Of a stretch of 49,167 bases of DNA, positions 29,745 through 37,106 are shown piece after piece (position 1 is the stretch's first letter; each line of letters opens with the position of its first letter). The stretch is from Actinomycetes bacterium (GTDB taxonomy: Bacteria > Actinomycetota > Acidimicrobiia > Acidimicrobiales > RAAP-2), in the NCBI GenBank assembly GCA_021831125.1, contig JAKBNI010000005.1, positions 1 through 49,167 of the forward strand, read 5' to 3'. The translations under genes were made by a program, and so were the position numbers. The notes under the pieces are model-generated. The model did no database searches. It saw only the letters and a list, made by a program, of their open reading frames with translations, and was not told the DNA's origin.

Positions 29745-30206
29745 GTGGCCCAGCCCTCCTTCGCCCCCGTCCCCGAGGCCGGCGCGGTCCGACCCACCGT
29801 GCCGACCCAGCCCCCCGAGATCGGCCGGGCGAAGAACCCCGGCCTGCTGCGCCACGTGCCACGCACTCCGGGCCGCTACGGCAACCCCGCCCCCAACGAG
29901 GGCTTCGCCCTGACCCTGGCCGCCCGGGCGCTCGAGGGGCTCGAGGTGGAGCACACCCACGACCGCGAAGGGGTGGCCCTCGCGGTCGGTCTGGTCGCGG
30001 CGAAGCGCGCGAGCCTGATCGGGCGCGGTCCTACCCCGGGCGACGTCGAGCGCGCGATGGAGCTCCTCGGAGTCGTCTCGCCGGTCACCACTGAGTCGGC
30101 CCGGCGATTTCGGGGCCTCGATCACAGCTACGCGGCCCAGCGCGACCTCGTCGATTCGGTCAGCGACGCCGACCTGCTCGCTCCGAGTGAGGGGAGTGCC
30201 CAGTGA
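29745..30206 (+). CDS. Hypothetical protein upstream of acyl-CoA dehydrogenase
   Basis: A 153-aa soluble protein with a Pro-rich N-terminal tail (about residues 1-35) and a mostly helical remainder (FALTLAARALEGLEVEHTHDREGVALAVGLVAAKR region). No catalytic motif or membrane segment is seen and I do not recognise the family. The start has a TAACCT -10 box 7 nt upstream, and the stop overlaps the acd GTG, so it is co-transcribed with the dehydrogenase. A role linked to acd is possible on context only. Confidence 0.7.
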   Translation: MAQPSFAPVPEAGAVRPTVPTQPPEIGRAKNPGLLRHVPRTPGRYGNPAPNEGFALTLAARALEGLEVEHTHDREGVALAVGLVAAKRASLIGRGPTPGDVERAMELLGVVSPVTTESARRFRGLDHSYAAQRDLVDSVSDADLLAPSEGSAQ

Positions 30207-31345
30207 GTTTCACCTTGAGCGACGAGCAGCGGGCCTTTCGTGACGTGATGCGCAGCTTCGTCGACGAGCGCATCGCGCCGAACGCCGCGCGCTACGACCG
30301 CGACCAGGCCTTCCCCCAGGAAAGCTTCGACGCGTGTCGCGAGATGGAGCTGCCGGCCCTGTGGGTCCCCGAGGCCTACGGCGGGGCCGGGGCCGACATG
30401 GTCACCCAGGCGATCATGGCCGAGGAGATCGCACGGGGGTGTGCCTCGACCTCGGTGACGATGCTCATCTCCAAGCTCGGGATGCTCCCGATCATGAACT
30501 TCGCCTCCGAGGAGATAAAGCGCGCCTACCTGCCGCGCATCGCCACCGGCGAGATCCAGGCCTCCTACTGCCTTTCGGAGGCCGACGCCGGTAGCGACGT
30601 GGCGGCGATGCGCGCGCGCGCCGTGCGCGACGGGGACGACTACGTGCTCACGGGCGCCAAGTACTGGATCACCAACGCCGGGGTCTCGGAGACCTACACC
30701 GTCTTCGCGAAGACCGACCCCGACGCGGGACATCGCGGGATCACCTGCTTCCTCGTGGAGAAGGGGTGGGGAGTCCAGTTCCCCAAGCACGAGGACAAGC
30801 TGGGGCTGCGCGGCTCGCCCACCGGGGAGGTTGTCTTCGACGGCGTGCGCGTGCCGGCGAGCCACCGCGTCGGCGCGGAAGGCGAGGGCTTCAAGATCGC
30901 GATGCACACCCTGGACCGCTCCCGCCCGACCATCGGCGCCCAGGCCGTGGGAATTGCCCAGGGGGCCATCGACTACGCCGCGACCTACATGAAAGGCCGC
31001 TCGGCCTTCGGCTCGCCGATCAGCGAGCTGCAGGGGCTTCGCTTCATGCTCGCCGACATGGCGATCCGCACCGAGGCGGCCCGGGCCCTCGTGTACCGGG
31101 CCTGTGCGACGATCGACGACGGGGACCCCGACGGCACGCTCAGCTACCTCGGGGCCGCCGCCAAGTCCTACGCCGCCGACACCGCTATGAGCGTCACCAC
31201 CGACGCCGTGCAGCTGCTCGGGGGCTACGGCTACACCAAGGAGTTCCCGGTCGAGCGGTTCATGCGCGACGCGAAGATTACCCAGATCTACGAGGGCACC
31301 AACCAGATCCAGCGCGTCGTCGTGGCGAGGCACCTGCTCAGCTAG
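30203..31345 (+). CDS. Acyl-CoA dehydrogenase whose 3' end is an integration site
   Basis: A 380-aa FAD enzyme of beta-oxidation type that introduces a C2-C3 double bond into an acyl-CoA and passes electrons to ETF. Visible: YCLSEADAGSD (FAD/substrate), WITNAG, RSAFGSPISELQ, QLLGGYGY and the catalytic Glu in YEGTNQIQR; the length matches the short-chain/butyryl class. The chain length preferred is not clear. GTG start overlaps the upstream gene. The last 66 nt recur three times downstream, so the present C-terminus (VVVARHLLS) is probably supplied by an inserted element, and the original end is likely the copy at 40981-41046 (IVVARELLR), 2 nt before the next core gene. Confidence 0.93.
   Translation: MSFTLSDEQRAFRDVMRSFVDERIAPNAARYDRDQAFPQESFDACREMELPALWVPEAYGGAGADMVTQAIMAEEIARGCASTSVTMLISKLGMLPIMNFASEEIKRAYLPRIATGEIQASYCLSEADAGSDVAAMRARAVRDGDDYVLTGAKYWITNAGVSETYTVFAKTDPDAGHRGITCFLVEKGWGVQFPKHEDKLGLRGSPTGEVVFDGVRVPASHRVGAEGEGFKIAMHTLDRSRPTIGAQAVGIAQGAIDYAATYMKGRSAFGSPISELQGLRFMLADMAIRTEAARALVYRACATIDDGDPDGTLSYLGAAAKSYAADTAMSVTTDAVQLLGGYGYTKEFPVERFMRDAKITQIYEGTNQIQRVVVARHLLS
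31280..31345 (+). repeat. att copy A (attL-like): 3' end of acd
   Basis: The last 22 codons of acd, including the stop. Shared core AACCAGATCCAGCG at 31301-31314. 56 of 66 positions match copy B, most differences being silent. The 13 nt GGTTTCCGCCCGC just after the stop recur after copy C, which shows that this right half came with an element. Confidence 0.8.
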
Positions 31346-31365
31346 GGTTTCCGCCCGCTCCTGCG

Positions 31366-31380
31366 GGCCCCGAAGGGGCC
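31366..31380 (+). other. GC-rich hairpin between acd and integrase
   Basis: GGCCCC-GAA-GGGGCC, a 6-bp stem flanked by further GCGGGC/GCCCGC complementarity, with no T run. It could act as a weak terminator after acd or as a structured part of the att region. Confidence 0.4.
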
Positions 31381-31393
31381 GATTCGGGCCCGC

Positions 31394-31421
31394 CATCCCT
31401 ACTCCATCCCTACAGCCCTAC
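31394..31421 (+). repeat. Left arm-type repeats of unit 1
   Basis: CATCCCTAC at 31394-31402 and 31405-31413, then a one-mismatch copy CAGCCCTAC at 31413-31421. The same word occurs twice near the other end of unit 1 in the same orientation. This arrangement suggests arm-type binding sites for the adjacent tyrosine integrase. Confidence 0.55.
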
Positions 31422-31441
31422 TTCGGGCGACCGTTGGGGCC

Positions 31442-32554
31442 GTGGCCACCATCCGCGAGCGCCGTCCGGGGGTCTTCGAGGTACGCGCCTTCATGGGCCG
31501 TGACGAGCGGGGCCGACCGGTCCAGGTCAGCAAGACGGTGCGCGGCACGAAGCGCGAGGCCCAGCGCATCGCCGCGGAGATGGCTCTAACAGCCCCGAGG
31601 TCGGCCTCGACCCGCGTCCGGGTTGCCGACCTGCTCGACCTGTGGGTCGACCAGTACCGCCCCAGTTGGGCACCCTCGTCGCTCGCCGACAATCTCTCCC
31701 GGGTGCGCTCGATAAAGGCCGACCCGATCGCCGAGATCCCTTTGGCGCGCCTCAGCGCGGCCGACGTCGACCGTTGGCACGCCCGTCAACGCACGAAGGG
31801 GACCGGCGAGGAGAGCCTGCGCAACCAGCACGGGGCCCTGCGGGCGGCGGTCACCCTCGCCGTGCGGTGGGGGTGGGTGAGCGCGAACGTCGTCGCCGTG
31901 GCGCGCCTGGCCCGGCGAAAGAGCTCACCGCGCGGGACCCTTGGCGCCGAGGAGGTCCGTCGGGTGCTCGCTGCGGCGACTGACCTTGTGGACCGAGGCG
32001 CCGTCGAGCCCCAGGCGGCCATTGCGCTCCGCCTCGCGGCCATCACGGGGGCTCGACGCTCCGAACTCGCGGCCCTGCGCTGGGAGGACCTCAGCGGCCA
32101 CCAGCTCAGGATCGATTCGAGCATCGCGATCCTCCGCGAGCCCGGGGTCAGCGCGAAGCCCGTCCTGAGGGACGACCCCACGAAGACCGCCAACCACCGA
32201 ACCGTGACCTTGGATGCGGCGACGGCCGGGGCCCTCTCGACCCTCCGTGCCGCATACGGGGGGTTCGGGCCGTGGGTGCTTAGCGTGGGGGAGCGACCCG
32301 TCAACCCTGAGCGGGTGACGGCGTGGTGGCGTCGCGCGAGGGACGTCGCCGGGGTGGACCGGCGGTGGCGCCTGCACGACCTTCGCCACTGGTCCGCGAC
32401 CACCTCGATCGCCCAGGGCCACGACATCCGAACAGTTGCCAACCGCCTGGGACACGCGAACCCCTCGATGACGCTTCGGACTTACGCCCACGCGGTCGAG
32501 TCGCGCGACGCCCCGGTCGCCGAGTCGCTGGGGGCGGCGCTCGACCTCGACTGA
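31442..32554 (+). CDS. Tyrosine recombinase (integrase) of unit 1
   Basis: A 370-aa phage/ICE-type integrase. The N-terminal residues 1-50 form an arm-binding domain (RPGVFEVRAFMGRDERG), 57-150 the SAM-like core-binding domain, and the C-terminus the catalytic domain: Arg205 (TGARRSEL), Lys248, His312-x-x-Arg315 (LHDLRH), His338 (LGHAN) and nucleophile Tyr348 (TYAH). All six catalytic positions are present, so it should be active. The GTG start lies 96 nt after the acd stop, next to the left arm repeats. It points away from acd. Its 3' end overlaps the HTH gene on the other strand by 73 nt. Confidence 0.93.
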   Translation: MATIRERRPGVFEVRAFMGRDERGRPVQVSKTVRGTKREAQRIAAEMALTAPRSASTRVRVADLLDLWVDQYRPSWAPSSLADNLSRVRSIKADPIAEIPLARLSAADVDRWHARQRTKGTGEESLRNQHGALRAAVTLAVRWGWVSANVVAVARLARRKSSPRGTLGAEEVRRVLAAATDLVDRGAVEPQAAIALRLAAITGARRSELAALRWEDLSGHQLRIDSSIAILREPGVSAKPVLRDDPTKTANHRTVTLDAATAGALSTLRAAYGGFGPWVLSVGERPVNPERVTAWWRRARDVAGVDRRWRLHDLRHWSATTSIAQGHDIRTVANRLGHANPSMTLRTYAHAVESRDAPVAESLGAALDLD

Positions 32555-32847
32555 CAGGGGCATGTCGGCTCACCCGGTTTGGGCGCGACGATCCGCTCGA
32601 GCGCCATCGATGGGATCAGGACGCGCCGGCCGAGTCGAAGCGAGGGCAGCTCGCCGCGGGCGACGAGTTCGTATGCGTGGCTGCGCGAGATCCCGAGCAC
32701 CTGCGCCGCCTCCGCCACGGACAGGACCGCTCGGTCGGCGCCCCCGGTGCTGCCCGATTTCGGCGCCCTGGTCTGTTTGTGAAGGACCGCTTCGGCCAGT
32801 CCGGCCGCCGATGTCATTGCGCTCGTGGTGTCGATGGTCAGTCCCAT
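32482..32847 (-). CDS. Excisionase-like HTH DNA-binding protein
   Basis: A 121-aa protein with a MerR-type winged helix (HTH_17/excisionase family) at about residues 44-90: VLSVAEAAQVLGISRSHAYE followed by a wing LRLGRRVLIP. Such proteins bend att DNA for excision or regulate the integrase. The ATG at 32847 has GAAGGAG 5 nt upstream and is preferred over an ATG 15 nt earlier. It converges on and overlaps the integrase 3' end, a typical int/xis neighbourhood in actinobacterial elements. Excisionase activity is inferred. Confidence 0.75.
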   Translation of the reverse strand: MGLTIDTTSAMTSAAGLAEAVLHKQTRAPKSGSTGGADRAVLSVAEAAQVLGISRSHAYELVARGELPSLRLGRRVLIPSMALERIVAPKPGEPTCPCQSRSSAAPSDSATGASRDSTAWA

Positions 32848-33090
32848 GGTGCTCCTTCGCAACAGGACGATGAATTCGCCCTCTACTTACAGAGCCCAAG
32901 ATTTGGGGCCAAACCGAACATCAATGCCCGACGGCCACTCAGAATTGTTTTTGAAACCCCCACTTTTCAACGATTCTGATGACGACGACTTGGCCCGTCA
33001 GGCCGTCTCAGCGCTGCGCGCCGGACGGCCCCGGGCAGTGGGCCCGTGCCCCGCGCACACGGTTGAGGGGCGGATCTGTTGAACCTTTCT
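32848..33090. other. Intergenic region, unit 1
   Basis: About 240 nt, lower in GC at 32860-32990, between the HTH gene and the transposase remnant. No supported gene; the 3' breakpoint of the IS remnant lies at its right edge. Confidence 0.5.
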
Positions 33091-33639
33091 TTACATCATC
33101 AAGAGCTCCCAGGCGCCCAGCAGCAGGTCCTCGGTGGTCCTCGTGGGGAACATGCGCGCGAGCATGTAGCGCGAGTGTGCGAGCGCCATCACCAGCACCG
33201 GCAGCAGGGGCGTGGAGCCGTCCTCGAGGGGGACCTCACACGGTGGAAACCACAGGTCACACTGGACGGCGTCTCCTGGCTCCCAGGTCAGCCGGTCCGC
33301 CGGGTCCACGCGTCGATAGTCCGGGCGCAGACGCGCCACGTTCTCACGGAACCAGGACGCAGAGCCCGTCCAGCCCACTCGCTCGGCCAGCACGCTCGCC
33401 GGCAGGTCGTCGAACTCCTCGAGCAGGGCCCTCACCCGGGGCTCGAAAGTCACGAACGACGTGTCAGTCGGTTCTCTCTCAAAGCTCGGTGGCTCGCTGA
33501 GGGCGGCCATCTTCACCACCGTCGTGCGCGAGATCCCCAGCCGCTCGGCGATGTGGGCCTTGGGAACGCCCTCGGCCACCAGCCGTCTGATCAGTGCCCA
33601 GTCTTCCAAAGTGATCACCCTCCATATTCGAGTGTTCAC
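33091..33639 (-). pseudogene. Truncated IS21-family transposase (istA remnant)
   Basis: A 182-codon ORF matching the N-terminal half of IS21 transposases: helix-turn-helix (about residues 10-45; AHIAERLGISRTTVVKMAAL), a second DNA-binding region and the start of the DDE domain with the first Asp in VQCDLWFP. The usual length is over 400 aa; the remaining DDE residues and the istB ATPase gene are absent, so it cannot transpose on its own. The true start may be the GTG at 33618 (VITLEDWALIRR), the more usual N-terminus. Upstream repeats at 33634-33667 look like an IS21 left end. Confidence 0.8.
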
Positions 33640-33667
33640 TTTTCACCGGCGAAATCGTTCAGTTTTC
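33634..33667 (-). repeat. IS21-type terminal repeats (left end of the remnant)
   Basis: GTTCACTTTTC (33634-33644) and GTTCAGTTTTC (33657-33667), two near-identical direct repeats 23 nt apart upstream of the istA remnant. Multiple short terminal repeats are typical of IS21 ends. The right end of the IS is missing. Confidence 0.5.
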
Positions 33668-33752
33668 GAGTGGCGTCGACAGTCCAGGATGGCAATCACC
33701 TAATCAATCGATCGAGCCACTATTCGGCTGGAGAATGTTGGCCAGTGGTTTC

Positions 33753-34460
33753 TCAGCACGCGGCAACAGCAATTTCGGACACGACAGTCGCAGCGAGGCT
33801 CAGGACGCTCTGAGCTCGCGCTGCCAAGTCTGGCGGTGCCAACAGACTCCTGGTAACCCTCATTGTCGAGATACCGCCATGTGCAGCCGCCCCCCTGAGT
33901 TCGACGAACTCCGACAACTCCGTGGCCAAAGATGTCTTGATTGTCCCAAGTGGACGAACTCCCCGACCCGTAACGGATCGAAACGCCTTCTCGTCCACAA
34001 CTATCCCAAGAGGGTGAAGCAACTGCTCCAAGTACCGTCGACCAGCACCGTGGTTGGATCGGATTGATTCCGCAAAGAAGAGTGCCCCACCGTATTCCTC
34101 CCAGGCCCGGAGAGCCGCCAACGGATCTCGCTTCAAACTCGACGAAGTGCCAACAATTTCGTTCACGCGCGGAACCCGTCGCTGAAGTTCGGCCCGGTAG
34201 AAACTCAGGTAATTCAGCAACAGCGGGTGAGGAAAGGCGTGGCGGGCAGCATCCACACCGTTTGCGACCGCTCCAATCACAACTTGTTCGAAGCAGTGCT
34301 CGACCTCAGCGTGGAGGAGGGTCACATAGGCACCTACATGGTGAAGTGCCACATTGCTGTAGGAAGTCGCTGCCAGATGTGGTGTGAGAAATAGACTCCG
34401 AATCTCCGATTCTCGAGCGTTTAGCGCCTCAAGTTGCCGGTTGAAGGCACGCCTGTTCAC
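33753..34460 (-). CDS. HEPN-like protein (MAE_28990/MAE_18760-type), putative RNase effector
   Basis: A 235-aa, largely helical protein with Arg189-G-A-A-A-His194 (FVELRGAAAHGG), the Rx4H motif of HEPN RNases; the residue after Arg is Gly rather than the common Asn. Length and the early hydrophobic helices (SNVALHHVGAYVTLLHAEVE) resemble the MAE_28990-type HEPN proteins often encoded beside DUF262 proteins. The GTG start lies 15 nt after the DUF262 stop on the same strand, so the two are one operon. Base composition is clearly lower in GC than the core genome, pointing to recent acquisition. Role in defence is inferred from the pairing and island context. Confidence 0.65.
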   Translation of the reverse strand: MNRRAFNRQLEALNARESEIRSLFLTPHLAATSYSNVALHHVGAYVTLLHAEVEHCFEQVVIGAVANGVDAARHAFPHPLLLNYLSFYRAELQRRVPRVNEIVGTSSSLKRDPLAALRAWEEYGGALFFAESIRSNHGAGRRYLEQLLHPLGIVVDEKAFRSVTGRGVRPLGTIKTSLATELSEFVELRGAAAHGGISTMRVTRSLLAPPDLAARAQSVLSLAATVVSEIAVAAC

Positions 34461-34475
34461 ACGTATGTCCGTGCA

Positions 34476-35762
34476 CTAGGAAGCGGGCTCGATGGTCACT
34501 CCAATGGCGTCGTGAACTGCCGCAGACCAAATCTGAATGCGGCCGAACACCGCAGACTGACTCTTCGTTGTGGACTGAGTCCAAGCGTTGAAGTCCTTGT
34601 TGGTTTCGAGAAGCAGTGGCAGCAAGTCAGCAATCCTTGCGCGGGACTCAATCAGAGCGGCTCGGGTGGGCGCCCGCGCAAGCGACACAACGAAGATGTC
34701 AAAGATGGCTCTATTGAAGCGACCTAGCGGCTTTCCATTCTCGTAACGTTGGAAAGCGGCGTCTCCAAATATCTCGTAGGTGGCGTCTATTGCTTCCTCG
34801 ATGTCATTCACGACGCCCGCAACCTCACTTTGAGTCTTTGAAGTCCAAGAATTGTTGAGACGCCGGGCAGCACTGTCCAAGAACACTTTGAGATTGCCAC
34901 GGTATCGAGAAAGGAACATCGAAAAGGCGATGGCGCGAAGAAGAAGCTCCGAGTCACGAAGGCGGCGGTCGGGCTCGGAGATACCTAGTATTCGCTTTAG
35001 TGAGGCCGACGCCGCAGAACGCTCGTCCAGGTACTTCATGAATCCGCCCGGAATGAGTGATCTCCGAAGCTCGTGGGTTGAAAGGGGAGTCACTTGCGTG
35101 TTGAGTCGATTGAAGATGAAGTGCAAGACCTCGTCCTTCTTCCAATTCCGAACGACGTTTGTACGAATTGGCAGGTTCTCGAATCGCCCGTACTCGGCGT
35201 GCCCCTGGATGTCACGGAATGACGCGCCGCTTAGCTCAGTGAGCGCCTCAAGTCCACGAAGAATGAGAGTCTCATCAATCGCGAATCTCTTGAGGGTAGA
35301 TAGGCGCTGCTTTCCATCGATCACTAAGTACTGCTGAGATGCGCTGTTGGTCACCTCTGCCAGCGTGATGGGAGGGACAGGACACCCGAGGAGGAGGGAC
35401 TCGATGTATAGAGACGACCTCGTATCATCCCAGACCTGACGACGTTGAAAAGGCGGGTCCACATTGAAGATGCCCCGCGTCAACTGGTCTATGAGCGACC
35501 CCGTTGTCCAGTCTGTGGTCCAAACGACCGCATCCGGAAGGTATTGAGAGACTACCTCTTTGAGTTCGTCGTCTTCAGTTTCATCTTCCCATTCCAACGT
35601 CAGAATCCCTTCCACGCAAAAAAGTGGGAACGAGTGTATGCACTCGAGCGCATTCTGGCCGGCAGCGGGCACCTTGTCAATCAGCTTCCCATTCGGCCGA
35701 TCTGAGCAAATCTCCTTCTGCGCTTTGCACGCGAGGTCTACCCCCAGTTCCACTGACACCAT
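34476..35762 (-). CDS. DUF262 (ParB/GmrS-like) protein, putative defence component
   Basis: A 428-aa protein of the DUF262 family, which includes the N-terminal nucleotide-dependent half of GmrSD type IV restriction enzymes. Motifs: PPFQRRQVWD (103-112), IESLLLG (120-126) and VIDGKQRLST (147-156), the ParB-like active-site segment. There is no C-terminal DUF1524 HNH nuclease; the remainder is helical. The nuclease may instead be the adjacent HEPN protein. The ATG start gives a 49-residue extension with little family resemblance; the GTG at 35615 (residue 50) is an alternative. Low GC, codon use unlike neighbours. It is divergent from the small exported protein with a 15-nt gap. Confidence 0.8.
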   Translation of the reverse strand: MVSVELGVDLACKAQKEICSDRPNGKLIDKVPAAGQNALECIHSFPLFCVEGILTLEWEDETEDDELKEVVSQYLPDAVVWTTDWTTGSLIDQLTRGIFNVDPPFQRRQVWDDTRSSLYIESLLLGCPVPPITLAEVTNSASQQYLVIDGKQRLSTLKRFAIDETLILRGLEALTELSGASFRDIQGHAEYGRFENLPIRTNVVRNWKKDEVLHFIFNRLNTQVTPLSTHELRRSLIPGGFMKYLDERSAASASLKRILGISEPDRRLRDSELLLRAIAFSMFLSRYRGNLKVFLDSAARRLNNSWTSKTQSEVAGVVNDIEEAIDATYEIFGDAAFQRYENGKPLGRFNRAIFDIFVVSLARAPTRAALIESRARIADLLPLLLETNKDFNAWTQSTTKSQSAVFGRIQIWSAAVHDAIGVTIEPAS

Positions 35763-35777
35763 GACCTGCGAAGGACT

Positions 35778-36167
35778 ATGCTGACCGTGAAGATGGGCTC
35801 AAAGAAGATCGCGTCAATACTGATAGCCGCGACGGCGGGGACGTTCGGCGCCAATTCGATCATTGCAGGTGCATCTGGGACTGGGTTCGGCTTCCTCGTT
35901 GGTTACGTAGGTCCTTGCCATGCGGAGCAGTTTGATGCGCAGCCCTCCGAGCCGCTCATCATCATCCTCACGAAGAGTAATAGAACGTTCGAGACATATA
36001 ACGTCTCAGCCGATCCCGGGACGTCGTGGTACCACTTCGACATTCCCGCAGGCCGCTACGAGTTATCGACCACGTGGTGGGGTTCAAGGGACTACAGGGT
36101 CACGGTAGGGCCAGGCAAGACGATTCACGTAAACTTCAAACTCCTCTGCGGACCATCTTCTACGTGA
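35778..36167 (+). CDS. Small exported protein of unknown function
   Basis: A 129-aa ORF. After an alternative start at ATG 35793 the N-terminus is MGSKKIASILIAATAGTFGA, a signal-peptide-like pattern. The mature part has two Cys far apart (PCHAEQ and LLCGPSS) and beta-rich segments (GTSWYHFDIPAGRYELSTTW). The C-terminal part resembles small beta-sandwich domains, but I cannot assign a family. An AAGGA lies just 2-3 nt before ATG 35778, so neither start is ideal. Divergent from the DUF262 gene with 15 nt between starts. Confidence 0.55.
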   Translation: MLTVKMGSKKIASILIAATAGTFGANSIIAGASGTGFGFLVGYVGPCHAEQFDAQPSEPLIIILTKSNRTFETYNVSADPGTSWYHFDIPAGRYELSTTWWGSRDYRVTVGPGKTIHVNFKLLCGPSST

Positions 36168-36354
36168 GAGTCCGGAGTCGACGACGCCCGACCGGACTGA
36201 CTACCTGACGTCCTTCGGCGTGCAGAAGGCCGTCATGGCATCCCTACTTTCATCCCTACAACTTGGAGTTAAGGGGCGGTGGGGAGCTCTCTTGGCGGAT
36301 GGAAAGCCTTGGAGATACTGGCTTGACGGACCCATCGGACGCGGTTGTGACAGT
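36168..36354. other. Right end of unit 1
   Basis: No supported gene. Holds the right arm-type repeats (36239-36259) about 95 nt before att copy B, mirroring the left end. Confidence 0.5.
36239..36259 (+). repeat. Right arm-type repeats of unit 1
   Basis: CATCCCTAC at 36239-36247 and again at 36251-36259, spaced 12 nt start to start, in the same orientation as the left pair. Found near both ends of unit 1 and not noticed around copies C or D. Confidence 0.55.
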
Positions 36355-36420
36355 ACCCAGATCTACGAGGGGACCAACCAGATCCAGCGGGTGGTCGTCG
36401 CCAAGCGCCTGCTGGGATAG
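36355..36420 (+). repeat. att copy B: displaced acd 3' end between units 1 and 2
   Basis: Reads TQIYEGTNQIQRVVVAKRLL then Gly and stop, in frame like the acd end; core at 36376-36389. Ten differences from copy A, most of them silent. The open frame upstream of it is not related to acd, so this is a duplicated end and not a gene. Confidence 0.8.
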
Positions 36421-36506
36421 CCGGTAGCGTCCGTCGTCGAACCTGGGCCCGTCGCACGGGTGGGGGCCCTCGCGACATGCGACCACCGCGGGCTCAACAG
36501 GGCAGG

Positions 36507-36529
36507 GATGATACCAAAGTGGTATCATC
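36507..36529 (+). promoter_or_regulatory. Operator palindrome and -10 box of the toxin-antitoxin operon
   Basis: Perfect 9-bp inverted repeat GATGATACC-AAAGT-GGTATCATC directly before the antitoxin gene. Its right arm contains TATCAT (36523-36528), a -10 box 6 nt before the ATG. RHH antitoxin bound here would block the promoter, giving the usual autoregulation. Confidence 0.7.
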
Positions 36530-36534
36530 ACGTC

Positions 36535-36741
36535 ATGGCCTTCACCGTTCGCACCGACGAAGCCTTAGAGTCGGCGCTCAACTCTCTCTCTGCGTCCGAG
36601 GGCATCTCACGCCAAGAGGTCGTGCGTCGGGCCATCCTCGAGCGCTATGAGCGGAGCGAGCACGGCGGCCGGGTGGCGGACTCGAGCTCGCGAATGATGA
36701 CTCGTTGGCACGACGTCTTGGAGCGACTCGGTAAGGCGTGA
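36535..36741 (+). CDS. Ribbon-helix-helix antitoxin (unit 2)
   Basis: A 68-aa protein with an N-terminal RHH/CopG fold: strand AFTVRTDEALESALNSLS and helix GISRQEVVRRAILERYE, followed by a flexible tail (about 48-68) that likely wraps the toxin. It should bind the palindrome just upstream as a dimer and neutralise the Doc-family protein. The ATG sits 6 nt after a -10 box inside the operator. Its stop overlaps the toxin GTG (GTGA), giving coupled synthesis. The Doc partner is more often paired with Phd-type antitoxins; RHH-Doc pairs also occur. Confidence 0.82.
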   Translation: MAFTVRTDEALESALNSLSASEGISRQEVVRRAILERYERSEHGGRVADSSSRMMTRWHDVLERLGKA

Positions 36742-37106
36742 GAGGTATCGAGTACCTCGAACTCGAGGACGTGCTCCACATGATTCGACTCCTGGAGATC
36801 GGACCAGTTCGAGACCTCGGGCTCTTGGACTCGGCCGTCGGCCGTCCACGCTCCGGTGCCTTCGCGGAGGATTTCTACCCGACGTTGGATCTCAAGGCGG
36901 CGGCGTTGCTGCATTCGCTGGTCAAGAACCACTCGCTCGTGGACGGCAACAAGCGATTGGCGTGGCTGGCCACCGTTGTCTTCTGTGACCTGAACAGCGC
37001 GATGCCGGAACTCAGTGACGACGAGGCCTTCCAGCTCGTGTGGGACGTCGCGTCGTCTGACCTAGATCTCCCGCGGATTGCCGAACGCCTGCGCTGTAAG
37101 TGGTGA
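36738..37106 (+). CDS. doc: Doc-family toxin (Fic fold)
   Basis: A 122-aa Fic-fold protein. The core motif reads HSLVDGNKR at residues 65-73, matching HxFx(D/N)xNKR with Leu for Phe. Doc phosphorylates EF-Tu and stops translation. Upstream helices LDLKAAALLHSLVKNH and the N-terminal VLHMIRLL match Doc length and order. The toxin follows the RHH antitoxin with a 4-nt overlap. The pair fills most of the 1-kb unit between att copies B and C, where it could stabilise the island. Confidence 0.85.
   Translation: MRGIEYLELEDVLHMIRLLEIGPVRDLGLLDSAVGRPRSGAFAEDFYPTLDLKAAALLHSLVKNHSLVDGNKRLAWLATVVFCDLNSAMPELSDDEAFQLVWDVASSDLDLPRIAERLRCKW

Noticed and set aside
36220..36420. 66-codon ORF ending in an acyl-CoA dehydrogenase C-terminus
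   Set aside because: Only the last 22 codons resemble acd and the upstream part has no homology; interpreted as att copy B, not a gene.
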